From positions 1 to 59,450 of the forward strand of contig CAUGSS010000016.1 in the NCBI GenBank assembly GCA_959602365.1: 59,450 nucleotides of DNA. Reading direction: 5' to 3'. This DNA comes from an uncultured Eubacteriales bacterium. GTDB lineage: Bacteria > Bacillota > Clostridia > Oscillospirales > Oscillospiraceae. Shown here in pieces: positions 51,450 to 59,450 of the stretch. Numbering within the stretch: the first letter of the stretch is position 1; each line of letters opens with the position of its first letter. A program made the translations under genes and the position numbers. Below the pieces are notes generated by a model. That model ran no database searches. It saw only the letters and a list, made by a program, of their open reading frames with translations, and had not been told where the DNA came from.

Positions 51450-52772
51450 ATGATGGAACAGCAGACTATCTTCGGCAGTGCCGTTCCCCAACCTCTGGCC
51501 GCTCGCCTGCGCCCCCAGAATTTGGAGGAGTTTGTAGGTCAAACCCATTTGCTGGGAGAGGGGAAGGTGCTGCGCCGCCTCATTGAGAACGACCAAATTT
51601 CTTCTATGATCTTTTGGGGGCCGCCGGGCGTGGGAAAGACCACCCTGGCCAGGATCATCGCCAATTCCACCCGCTCGGAATTCATCGACTTCTCCGCCGT
51701 CACCAGCGGAATCAAGGAAATTCGAACGGTAATGCAGCAGGCGGAGGAAAACAGGCGGTTTGGCGAGAGAACCATCGTCTTTGTGGATGAGATTCACCGC
51801 TTTAACAAAGCACAGCAGGACGCCTTTCTGCCCTTTGTAGAGAAAGGGAGCATCATACTAATTGGGGCCACCACGGAGAACCCCTCCTTTGAAGTGAACA
51901 GCGCGCTGCTCTCCCGCTGCAAGGTGTTTGTATTGCAGCCGCTGGCAACAGACGATCTGGTGACATTATTGGAACGGGCACTGCGGGATCCCAGGGGATT
52001 TGGAACGCAGAACATCTCTATGCCGGAGGATGTGCTGGATCTGATCGCCAACTTTGCCAACGGTGACGCCCGAACAGCGCTGTCTACCCTGGAGATGGTG
52101 GTGTTAAATGGCGACGCCGATGGAGACACAGTCTCCGTCAGTCGGGAGATTCTGGAGCAGTGCATCTCAAAGAAATCCCTGCTGTACGACAAGGGAGGCG
52201 AAGAGAAATACAACCTCATTTCCGCTCTGCACAAATCCATGCGCAACTCCGATCCGGATGCGGCGGTGTATTGGCTGGCCAGGATGTTGGAAGCGGGGGA
52301 GGATCCTCTCTATGTAGCCCGGAGAATCACCCGCTTTGCCAGCGAAGATGTGGGCCTGGCCGATCCTAGGGCTCTGGAGATGGCTGTAGCCGCCTATCAG
52401 GCCTGTCATTTCATCGGTATGCCGGAATGTACCGTTCATTTGACGCAGGCGGTGGTCTACCTCTCACTGGCCCCGAAGTCCAACGCCCTTTACACCGCCT
52501 ACAATGCAGCCCGGAGAGATGCTTTGAGCCAAATGGCAGAGCCGGTGCCTCTGGTACTGCGCAACGCCCCAACTCGGCTTATGAAAGAACTGGACTACGG
52601 AAAAGGCTATCAATACGCCCATGACGCGGAGGATCACTTGACTGCCATGCAGTGCCTGCCCGATTCTCTGGCGGACCGAACCTATTATCACCCGACGGAC
52701 CAGGGATTGGAACCTCGGTTCAAAGCGAGATTGGACCAGATCCGGGATTGGAAAAACCGGCACCGGCAGTAA
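51450..52772 (+). CDS. rarA: Replication-associated recombination protein A
   Basis: AAA+ ATPase (MgsA/RarA, 440 residues) acting at stalled forks. Walker A is GPPGVGKTT (about 61-69), Walker B FVDEIHRFNKAQQDAF, sensor 1 GATTENPSF, then the RarA C-terminal tetramerisation region. ATG 51450 or 51453 could be used; AAGG lies upstream. It is followed 18 bases later by the TIR gene. Confidence 0.93.
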   Translation: MMEQQTIFGSAVPQPLAARLRPQNLEEFVGQTHLLGEGKVLRRLIENDQISSMIFWGPPGVGKTTLARIIANSTRSEFIDFSAVTSGIKEIRTVMQQAEENRRFGERTIVFVDEIHRFNKAQQDAFLPFVEKGSIILIGATTENPSFEVNSALLSRCKVFVLQPLATDDLVTLLERALRDPRGFGTQNISMPEDVLDLIANFANGDARTALSTLEMVVLNGDADGDTVSVSREILEQCISKKSLLYDKGGEEKYNLISALHKSMRNSDPDAAVYWLARMLEAGEDPLYVARRITRFASEDVGLADPRALEMAVAAYQACHFIGMPECTVHLTQAVVYLSLAPKSNALYTAYNAARRDALSQMAEPVPLVLRNAPTRLMKELDYGKGYQYAHDAEDHLTAMQCLPDSLADRTYYHPTDQGLEPRFKARLDQIRDWKNRHRQ

Positions 52773-52790
52773 ACACCGCAGGAGGTTTAT

Positions 52791-55700
52791 GTGAGTACGC
52801 ATTACAACGCTTTTATCTCTTACCGGCACAGCCAGGTGGACTCTCAAATTGCCGCAGAAATTCAGCGGCGGTTGGAGCACTTTGCTGTTCCCAGATCCAT
52901 TCAGAAGAAAACCGGAAAAAAGAAGATTGACCGCATTTTCCGAGACAAAGAGGAGCTGCCCATTACCAGTGATTTAAACGACGATATCACTGAGGCCCTG
53001 GCCAATTCCGACTATCTGATTGTGATCTGTTCTCCCCGCACCGGGGAATCGGTCTGGGTGGAACGGGAAATTGAAACCTTTTTAAAAACCCACAGCCGCC
53101 GGGAGGTACTCACGGTATTGGCAGAGGGCGAGCCCGCAGATACGATTCCAGAGATCCTGCGTTATGATGAGACGACGGATCCCATCACAAAGCAGGTGGT
53201 ACATACCGCCATTGAACCCTTGTCCTGTGACTGGCGGGTGCCGGCCCGGCAGGCCAGACGGGAAGAGCTTCCCAGACTGGCAGCCGCCCTGCTGGGCTGC
53301 ACCTATGATGAGCTGCGGCAGCGCCAGCGGCAGTACCGGCTGCGCCGTCTGACCGCCGGCCTGACCGCCGCGCTGGTGGTCTCACTGGGATTGAGCGCAT
53401 ACTTTGTCCGCACCGGTATGTTGATCCGGGAGAACTACCTCCAGTCTCTGCGCAATGAATCGCGATATCTGGCCGCAGCTGCGGCGGAACAACTGGAGGG
53501 AGGGGATCGGATCACCGCCATACTGCTGGCTTTGGCGGCACTTCCCGACGAAAATAACGACCGCCCTGTTGTGACCCAGGCGGAATATGCGCTGGGACAG
53601 GCGGTAAACGCCTATCTCACTGACAGTGACAGCCCAGTGGCCACAGGCGCCTTCGCTCCAGATGGAGAGCCGGTGGATTTTCAGGCGGATGAGTACGGAG
53701 ATCTGCTCTGTATCTTGGACGATATGGACTTGATTACACTCTGGGACACCGATACAGTCCAGCGCACGCACACCATCGATCCAGAGATGGATGTGCAGGG
53801 AATGACGCTGGCAGGGGATCATCACCTCGCTGTATGGGATGACGAGTCCATTCTGTGCTATGACCGTTCTACCGGAGCACTTCTTTGGTCTTACGATGAG
53901 ATGGCATATCTCTACAGCGTCTGCCTTACCCCTGACGCGTCTCATCTGGTGGTCGCTGGATATTTGGGGGAACTGCCGTCTACAGAAACCTGTGTCTTTT
54001 TGCTGGATGTGACCTCAGGGCGCGTGGAGCAGCGGTTTACTGTCCCCGCAACCCCCGCAGGGGACACTGCACCATATGTAACTGAACGTGAAGAAGCCGT
54101 TTTTTCCCAGGACGGCACAAAAATGTTGCTGCCGGTCTATTCGGACTCCCGCTATTATATATGCCTGTTGGATCTTGAGCAGGGGAGCGGCTATTATCTT
54201 TCACCAAGCTTTTACTATCTGAGTGACTTCTGCTTTGCTGCCAATGGAGATGTGATTGCAGCAGGTACCCCTGAGTATGTTGTAGCAAGCTACAGTTATT
54301 TTGACTACACCAATTTGGTGGAGAGCCCTGCGGTGGTGACGGGAATCAGCGGGGCTACCGGAGAAGTCCTCTGGAGTTCAGAGCTGACATACTACCAGGT
54401 GAATGTGGAAACCCATCTCAACCTATGCCCGAGCGGGACAGAGGTGTTGTGCACGATGGCAAATGTCTGCCAGCGCATGGACTGCGCAACCGGGAAAGTC
54501 CTGGGACGCTGCGAGACGACGGCACCTATTTTGGATGTGGCCATGCGGGAGGACACCGCGCTGTACATTCTTCAAGACGGTACGCTTGCAGTTTACTACT
54601 TTGAAGAAAACCGGGTGGGAGGCCGCCCCTATCTGACAGACAATCTGCGGCAGGCGGAGCGCCTCTATGGTTCTGACGGCTACAGCCGGTTTTTTGTACT
54701 TCCTGCCCACAGCACCCAAGTACTTATGTATCGTTATGGTGTGGTGGATGACAGTTGGCAGGATTTTGACGCAGAAGCATCTTTCTCGTCAGTCCGTCAA
54801 GCCGCTCGCTCCGAGGAGTATCTGGCTTTACTGGACGAGGCAGATCAGCTCTACCTGTATGATTTGGAACAGCGCAGGCTTGCCAGCACAGCCGACCTCA
54901 GTGAATCGGCAAAGTTGGTCACTTATGACATGTTGGGCTTTTCCGATGACGGTCAGAGGCTGTTCCTGCTGCAGGAGGAGAGTTATCCTGATCCGGCAGC
55001 GCTGCTCACGGTGGATGTGATCACCGGCGCAGTAGAGCGAGCTGACCTGCCAGTCGAATTGGATGAATCCACATACAGTCAGGCCGGCGGCGTCTGTATG
55101 TGGGAGGACCAGCTTGTTTATACCCTTCGAGATTGGGGCGGAGGGGCCGTGCTGGCAGTCTTTGATCCAGGCCGCAACACTTCAGAATTCTACCCGCTTT
55201 GGGAAGACAGCGTTGTCCCGAGTCAACTCTACCACAGCGGGGAGCAGGTACTGATTGCGGGTGAAGACGGCCGGGCTGTTATGGCCAATCTGTCCACAGG
55301 GACTTTGACCGAGCTGGCGCAGCCTCTGACAGAGATGGACTACACTCTGAATCAGCTGGCAGCCTGGACACCGGACGGCAGTCTGTGCGCCGGTGTGGGA
55401 GACGAAACGCTTTGGATCTGGGATGCCAATGGCGCGTTGAAGGGTGAGATTGAAATAGAAAACCGGCAGGCGGTCAGCCTTTCTTTTACACCGGACGGAT
55501 CCCAACTGCTGCTTCTGTGCAGCGATGGAAACCTCTATCGCTGGAGTATAGACGGCCCATTTCTCTCCAAGACCGAGATCAGCGCCTATCTCAATGCTTC
55601 AAGCTCCCGCGAGGTCAGGTGGACCTTTACCCAAGACGGTATGCTGGCCCTGTGGTCGGATGACATGGTGTTGAACTTAATTTCTATGGAGGACTGGGCG

Positions 55701-55901
55701 TTGTCTGCTTACGCGGTCAACTGCTTGGGCTATGTGCCGGATCAGGAACTGCTGCTGTGCTATCGCCCCGCTGAAGACGATGGCTACCGGCTGTGTTCTT
55801 ACCACCGCTATTCTACCCAGGAGCTGGTGGACCGGGGGCGCTCCATTGTGGGCAGCACGGAACTCAGCGAAGAAGTCAAAAGTGAATATGGCTTGAGTTA
55901 A
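52791..55901 (+). CDS. TIR domain-transmembrane-beta-propeller protein
   Basis: A 1036-residue protein. Residues 1-150 are a TIR domain: box 1 YNAFISYRHSQVD, then IFRDKEELPITSDL and SPRTGESVWVEREIETF, where E93 sits at the position of the NADase catalytic Glu (W-x-x-x-E). A single membrane segment follows (about 187-207, TAGLTAALVVSLGLSAYF). From about 280 to 1000 there are repeated short beta-strand units with WD/PQQ-like endings (LWDTDT, IWDANG, YRWSID). The GTG at 52791 follows AGGAGG. Orphan gene between rarA and ruvC. TIR proteins often act in anti-phage defence through NAD+ cleavage; no partner is seen, and it could instead be a signalling receptor. Confidence 0.85.
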   Translation: MSTHYNAFISYRHSQVDSQIAAEIQRRLEHFAVPRSIQKKTGKKKIDRIFRDKEELPITSDLNDDITEALANSDYLIVICSPRTGESVWVEREIETFLKTHSRREVLTVLAEGEPADTIPEILRYDETTDPITKQVVHTAIEPLSCDWRVPARQARREELPRLAAALLGCTYDELRQRQRQYRLRRLTAGLTAALVVSLGLSAYFVRTGMLIRENYLQSLRNESRYLAAAAAEQLEGGDRITAILLALAALPDENNDRPVVTQAEYALGQAVNAYLTDSDSPVATGAFAPDGEPVDFQADEYGDLLCILDDMDLITLWDTDTVQRTHTIDPEMDVQGMTLAGDHHLAVWDDESILCYDRSTGALLWSYDEMAYLYSVCLTPDASHLVVAGYLGELPSTETCVFLLDVTSGRVEQRFTVPATPAGDTAPYVTEREEAVFSQDGTKMLLPVYSDSRYYICLLDLEQGSGYYLSPSFYYLSDFCFAANGDVIAAGTPEYVVASYSYFDYTNLVESPAVVTGISGATGEVLWSSELTYYQVNVETHLNLCPSGTEVLCTMANVCQRMDCATGKVLGRCETTAPILDVAMREDTALYILQDGTLAVYYFEENRVGGRPYLTDNLRQAERLYGSDGYSRFFVLPAHSTQVLMYRYGVVDDSWQDFDAEASFSSVRQAARSEEYLALLDEADQLYLYDLEQRRLASTADLSESAKLVTYDMLGFSDDGQRLFLLQEESYPDPAALLTVDVITGAVERADLPVELDESTYSQAGGVCMWEDQLVYTLRDWGGGAVLAVFDPGRNTSEFYPLWEDSVVPSQLYHSGEQVLIAGEDGRAVMANLSTGTLTELAQPLTEMDYTLNQLAAWTPDGSLCAGVGDETLWIWDANGALKGEIEIENRQAVSLSFTPDGSQLLLLCSDGNLYRWSIDGPFLSKTEISAYLNASSSREVRWTFTQDGMLALWSDDMVLNLISMEDWALSAYAVNCLGYVPDQELLLCYRPAEDDGYRLCSYHRYSTQELVDRGRSIVGSTELSEEVKSEYGLS

Positions 55902-55909
55902 TGCAGTTG

Positions 55910-55941
55910 AGAGGGCCGTCCGATCGGGCGGCCCTCTTTTG
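55910..55941 (+). terminator. Terminator of the TIR gene
   Basis: AGAGGGCCGTCCGA (55910-55923) pairs with TCGGGCGGCCCTCT (55924-55937), followed by TTT. Confidence 0.8.
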
Positions 55942-55982
55942 CGGCAGGATAGATGCCCGGCTCAGAAGAGGGATAATTTCCT

Positions 55983-56011
55983 TTGCCATGATGGAACGAA
56001 TGTGCTATAAT
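55983..56011 (+). promoter_or_regulatory. Promoter of the ruvCAB operon
   Basis: TTGCCA (55983-55988), 17-base spacer, TATAAT (56006-56011) preceded by TGC. No LexA-type (GAAC-N4-GTTC) box was seen next to it. Confidence 0.75.
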
Positions 56012-56058
56012 AAATTTGATTTTAGTTTTATCATTAGCATGCGCGCAGGGAGGGTTTC

Positions 56059-56580
56059 ATGGTTATTTTGGGGATTGATCCAGGGGTGGCCACCATTGGC
56101 TTTGGCGTGATCGAGGCCAGCCGGCAGGGAAATACCCTGATTCAATATGGCACCATCACTACACCGCCTGGTATCCCGCTGTCCAATCGCCTTCTTCAAA
56201 TTTTCGATGACATGGAGGAGTTGATCCACACCTTTCATCCCGACGAGATGGCTGTGGAGGAATTGTTTTTCAACACAAACATTACCACTGGAATCTCGGT
56301 GGCGCATGGACGAGGTGTCATTCTGCTGGCAGCGGAAAAGCTGGGTGTTCCCATCTACGAGTATACCCCCATGCAGGTCAAACAGGCCGTTGTGGGGTTT
56401 GGTAAGGCTGAGAAGAAACAAGTGATGCTGATGACGCAGCGGCTGCTCCATATGAAGCAAATTCCACGGCCTGACGACGCTGCGGACGCCCTGGCGATTG
56501 CGGTCTGCCACAGCCGGTCGGCCACCTCGCTGCTCAACACCGAGCGCGTTTTTGATGCCAGCAAATATTCCACTCGATAA
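56059..56580 (+). CDS. ruvC: Holliday junction resolvase RuvC
   Basis: Homodimeric endonuclease of 173 residues that cuts four-way junctions. The acidic active site is visible: Asp in ILGIDPGVA, Glu in AVEELFF and the Asp pair in PDDAADALAIA. ATG at 56059 follows GGGAGGG. First of ruvC-ruvA-ruvB. Confidence 0.95.
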   Translation: MVILGIDPGVATIGFGVIEASRQGNTLIQYGTITTPPGIPLSNRLLQIFDDMEELIHTFHPDEMAVEELFFNTNITTGISVAHGRGVILLAAEKLGVPIYEYTPMQVKQAVVGFGKAEKKQVMLMTQRLLHMKQIPRPDDAADALAIAVCHSRSATSLLNTERVFDASKYSTR

Positions 56581-56597
56581 CAGGGGTGTTTAGAACC

Positions 56598-57209
56598 ATG
56601 TTTTATTATCTCAACGGCACCGTGGCCCATAAAGAGGCCAACTTAGCGGTAATCGATTGCGGCGGCGTGGGTTATGCCTGCCGCACCACAACCAACACCC
56701 TTTCTCTGCTCAACCTCGGGGAAAAGGCAAAGCTTTACACATACCTCAACACCAAAGAGGATGCCTTTGATCTCTATGGCTTTTCCACGGCCGAGGAGCT
56801 GAACTTGTTCCGACTTTTAATCGGGGTCTCCGGGGTGGGGCCAAAAGCTGGGCTGGCCATCCTGTCTTCCAATACCCCGGCCAATTTGGCTATGAGTATC
56901 ATCACCGGGGATGAGCGCGCGCTGACCTGCGCGCCGGGCGTAGGGAAGAAAATTGCCCAACGGGTTATTCTGGAATTGAAAGATAAACTGGCCAAAGGCC
57001 AGGTAGCCGCCGCAGGGGAGAGCTACGGGGGCAGCGGTGTCACCATTATTCCGGAAAACAAAGCCAGCGAGGCTGCCGCCGCTTTGGCGGTGCTTGGGTA
57101 CTCCCGAGAGGAGATCAATGCCGCTCTGCGCGGAATCGATCTGGACAACCTGACCCTGGAGCAGATTATCCGCACAGCTCTGCGAGGGCTGGCCGCCAGC
57201 ATAAAGTGA
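56598..57209 (+). CDS. ruvA: Holliday junction branch migration protein RuvA
   Basis: Tetramer that binds the junction and loads RuvB (203 residues). The OB-fold N terminus is MFYYLNGTVAHKEANLAVIDCGGVGY; two helix-hairpin-helix motifs are in GVSGVGPKAGLAILS and CAPGVGKKIAQRVILELKDK. The C-terminal RuvB-binding helix is EIIRTALRGLA-like. ATG at 56598 with AGGGGTG; an ATG at 56586 would add four residues. Confidence 0.95.
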   Translation: MFYYLNGTVAHKEANLAVIDCGGVGYACRTTTNTLSLLNLGEKAKLYTYLNTKEDAFDLYGFSTAEELNLFRLLIGVSGVGPKAGLAILSSNTPANLAMSIITGDERALTCAPGVGKKIAQRVILELKDKLAKGQVAAAGESYGGSGVTIIPENKASEAAAALAVLGYSREEINAALRGIDLDNLTLEQIIRTALRGLAASIK

Positions 57210-57219
57210 GGATGTCTCT

Positions 57220-58263
57220 ATGAGCATTGATTTTTCCCATGATGAATTTTCTGCAGATCAAGCGCTGCTCACTACCTCTCATACCCTGGAGGATGAAAAC
57301 GAGTTTTCTCTGCGGCCCAAGACCTTAAAGGAATATATCGGGCAGGAGAAGGCCAAGGGAAATCTCCAGGTGTTTATTGAGGCGGCCAGGATGCGCCAGG
57401 AGCCTCTGGACCATGTGCTGCTCTATGGCCCTCCCGGCCTTGGAAAAACGACGCTCTCCGGTATCATTGCCAATGAGATGGGCGTCAACATCCGCATTAC
57501 ATCTGGTCCCGCCATTGAAAAGCCAGGAGATCTGGCGGCCTTGCTCACCAATCTGAACGAAAATGATATCCTCTTTGTGGACGAGATTCACCGGCTCAAT
57601 CGCTCGGTGGAGGAGATCCTTTATCCCGCCATGGAGGATTACGCGATTGACATTATCATCGGCAAAGGTCCCTCTGCCAATTCCATTCGCTTGGATCTGC
57701 CGCGCTTCACGCTGATCGGCGCCACCACCCGGGCAGGGGCTCTGTCGGCGCCGCTGCGGGACCGCTTCGGTGTCACGCTTCGCCTGGAGCTCTATACCCC
57801 GGAGGAGCTCTGCCGCATTGTCACCCGGTCGGCAGGAATTCTAAATGTTCCCATAGAGGATGAGGGGGCAATGGAAATTGCCCGGCGCTCCCGGGGGACG
57901 CCGCGCATCGCCAACCGCATGCTGCGCCGGGTGCGCGATTTTGCCCAGGTAATGGCAGGGGGAGTAATTACCCGTCAGGTGGCAGATCGCGCCCTGGAGG
58001 CGCTGGAAGTGGATTATATGGGCTTGGACAACGTGGATCGCCGGATGCTCACCTCTATCATCGAAAACTACGGAGGCGGCCCTGTTGGCCTGGAGACGCT
58101 GGCAGCCACGATCAACGAAGAAGCTGTGACCCTGGAGGATGTCTACGAACCCTATCTGCTCCAGACAGGCTTTCTCACCCGTACCCCCCGCGGCCGCTGT
58201 GTGACGAAAAAAGCTTATGACCATCTGCATATCCCGTTTTTCGGACAGCAAAGCCTCGAATAA
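57220..58263 (+). CDS. ruvB: Holliday junction branch migration helicase RuvB
   Basis: AAA+ motor of 347 residues. Walker A is GPPGLGKTTLSG, Walker B LFVDEIHRLNRSVEE, sensor 1 FTLIGATTRAG, and the arginine finger is in LSAPLRDRFG. A 21-residue acidic N-terminal extension precedes LRPKTLKEYIGQ. ATG at 57220, 10 bases after ruvA. Confidence 0.96.
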   Translation: MSIDFSHDEFSADQALLTTSHTLEDENEFSLRPKTLKEYIGQEKAKGNLQVFIEAARMRQEPLDHVLLYGPPGLGKTTLSGIIANEMGVNIRITSGPAIEKPGDLAALLTNLNENDILFVDEIHRLNRSVEEILYPAMEDYAIDIIIGKGPSANSIRLDLPRFTLIGATTRAGALSAPLRDRFGVTLRLELYTPEELCRIVTRSAGILNVPIEDEGAMEIARRSRGTPRIANRMLRRVRDFAQVMAGGVITRQVADRALEALEVDYMGLDNVDRRMLTSIIENYGGGPVGLETLAATINEEAVTLEDVYEPYLLQTGFLTRTPRGRCVTKKAYDHLHIPFFGQQSLE

Positions 58264-58347
58264 TACTGTCTCCGGAATGACGCCGTGAAAATTGATGAAT
58301 TTCGTCCGATTCAATCGTCGATATTCTGACTTTTTGCATAAAAACAC

Positions 58348-58375
58348 TTGACATTCTGGAAAAGACTGATATATT
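58348..58375 (+). promoter_or_regulatory. Promoter of the sigma factor gene
   Basis: TTGACA (58348-58353), 16-base spacer, TATATT (58370-58375), 18 bases before the ATG. Confidence 0.65.
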
Positions 58376-58393
58376 AGTTAGTGGAGTGAAATG

Positions 58394-59026
58394 ATGAAAG
58401 AGCAGACAGCACTCTATACGGAACGTTCCGATTCTGAACTGGCTGAACTGGCAAAAGCCGGCGACCGTGCCGCCGAGGAGGCGCTGGTTGTGCGGTTTGG
58501 CCGCTTGGTCCGCGCCTGTGCCCGCCCTTTATTTCTCATGGGGGGAGACAGCGAAGATTTGGTTCAGGAGGGAATGGTGGGCCTTTTGGCTGCCATTCGG
58601 GAATATGACCCGGAACGCAAGGTCAGCTTCCGCGCTTATGCGGAAGTATGTATTCGAAACCGTCTGCTCTCCGCTGTTAAGGCAGCTTCCCGCGACAAGC
58701 ATACTCCGCTCAACAGCTATGTTCCCCTTGATCCAGCTCTTTTTGACGGCACCGACAGTGACGAGAGAAGAACGGTCGACCAGCGCCAGGGCAATCCAGA
58801 GGCGCTGTTCATCCATCAGGAAGACATGCAGGAGCGTATGAATCGCATCTACAGCCAGCTTTCTCCCCTTGAAACCAGGATTCTCCGTCTCTATCTCAGC
58901 GGTTTGTCCTATTCGGAGATCGCGTCCAAGTGTAATCGTCCGCTGAAATCGGTGGACAATGCCGTGCAGCGCATCCGGCGCAAGATTGCACGGCAGTCTG
59001 AACAGGGCGAATCCAGCCAACGCTGA
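58394..59026 (+). CDS. sigH: RNA polymerase sigma-H factor
   Basis: A 210-residue sigma-70 family factor. Region 2 includes FLMGGDSEDLVQEGMVGLLAAI and FRAYAEVCIRNRL; region 4 is LSGLSYSEIASKCNRPLKSVDNAVQRIRRKI. The connector KHTPLNSYVPLD matches SigH of Bacillus (KHIPLNSYVSLD), which controls early sporulation and competence. ATG at 58394 gives a better distance to GGAG than ATG at 58391. It forms a small region with the next zinc-ribbon gene. Confidence 0.88.
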   Translation: MKEQTALYTERSDSELAELAKAGDRAAEEALVVRFGRLVRACARPLFLMGGDSEDLVQEGMVGLLAAIREYDPERKVSFRAYAEVCIRNRLLSAVKAASRDKHTPLNSYVPLDPALFDGTDSDERRTVDQRQGNPEALFIHQEDMQERMNRIYSQLSPLETRILRLYLSGLSYSEIASKCNRPLKSVDNAVQRIRRKIARQSEQGESSQR

Positions 59027-59083
59027 TCGCAATATACCATTGCCTTAGGGCAGAATTTTCGTCAAAAAGAGAGGGTAAAAACA

Positions 59084-59362
59084 ATGTTTGAAGACAAGAC
59101 TCTTGTGTGCAAGGAATGCGGAAAGGAATTCGTATTCACCGCCGGCGAGCAGGAATTTTATGCGGAGCGCGGTTTCCAGAATGAGCCTCAGCGCTGCAAG
59201 CCCTGCCGTGATGCCCGCAAGAATGCCGCCCGTGGTCCCCGGGAGTACTTCACTGCCACCTGCGCCATGTGTGGCGGCGAGGCCCGTGTGCCGTTTGAGC
59301 CGAAATCCGACCGGCCTGTGTATTGCAGCGAGTGCTTCTCCCGCATTCGTGAGCAGGGCTGA
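59084..59362 (+). CDS. Zinc-ribbon domain-containing protein
   Basis: A 92-residue protein with four CxxC pairs: CKEC (about residues 9-12), CKPC (about 38-41), CAMC (about 60-63) and CSEC (about 80-83). This suggests two zinc ribbons. The N-terminal segment TLVCKECGKEFVFTAGEQEFYAERGF is the widespread 'probable zinc-ribbon' domain. ATG at 59084 follows AGAGGGTAA. Commonly found near sigH-type or housekeeping genes; function unknown. The remaining 88 bases show no gene. Confidence 0.85.
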   Translation: MFEDKTLVCKECGKEFVFTAGEQEFYAERGFQNEPQRCKPCRDARKNAARGPREYFTATCAMCGGEARVPFEPKSDRPVYCSECFSRIREQG

Positions 59363-59450
59363 TTGGTCTCTGAAGGAACAGTGAGAAAGGGACGCCACAA
59401 AGGTGCCTCCCGATAAGAAAACATCGTGGGGCAAGAGAGAAACGGTATAG

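Overview
The window looks like chromosomal DNA from a spore-forming, GC-rich member of the Clostridia, probably Oscillospiraceae (Flavonifractor/Lawsonibacter-like). The reasons are high GC, many TTG starts, sporulation genes (yunB, a spoIVFB-like protease, spoIIM, sigH), the Clostridia hallmark scfA-scfB (SCIFF peptide and maturase), and archaeal-type M42 aminopeptidases. This placement is inference from gene content; no database search was possible.

Layout. 1-923 has no intact gene: AT-rich sequence that looks like the end of an integrated element abuts the last codons of an ABC transporter gene, followed by the murD promoter. 924-9396 runs on the plus strand: murD, three tandem M42 aminopeptidase paralogues, a PLP-dependent YnbB-like protein, yunB and ligA. 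9433-11671 is minus: an EamA exporter and a YjjP/YjjB-like two-gene exporter. 11839-15558 is plus: a SpoIVFA/SpoIVFB-like pair and the TIGR03960/TIGR03936 radical SAM pair. 15657-19906 holds a GT2 glycosyltransferase and a complete dTDP-L-rhamnose operon (rfbA-B-D-C). 20040-20781 holds tRNA-Ser(CGA), tandem terminators and a small zinc-ribbon protein. 20809-24516 is the minus-strand ylxM-ffh-rpsP-khpA-rimM-trmD operon. 24672-31778 is one 2368-residue cyclic beta-1,2-glucan synthase-like protein. 31876-40711 is plus: yfmF, yfmH, lgt, folD, polA, rimI and tsaD. 40731-40980 is a hairpin-rich IS200/IS605-like element with no transposase.

41048-44592 is the minus-strand diaminopimelate/lysine branch, asd-dapA-dapB plus an ACT protein, under a lysine riboswitch. 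44705-49350 is plus: queA, tgt, yajC, a TIGR04086 membrane protein, the 47-codon scfA precursor gene and scfB. 49744-52772 holds spoIIM, xerD and rarA. 52791-55901 encodes a TIR domain joined through a membrane segment to a beta-propeller-like region. 56059-59362 holds ruvC-ruvA-ruvB, sigH and a zinc-ribbon protein.

Most of the window is housekeeping: cell wall and lysine/DAP synthesis, DNA repair and recombination, tRNA modification, secretion and sporulation. The less ordinary loci are the TIR-propeller protein, the SCIFF cassette, the glucan synthase, the transposase-less hairpin element, and several structured intergenic regions: the lysine riboswitch, the leaders of polA, spoIIM and rarA, and a possible small RNA beside tRNA-Ser. 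Strong promoters in this window often read TTGnnn-17-TGnTATAAT, that is, with an extended -10.
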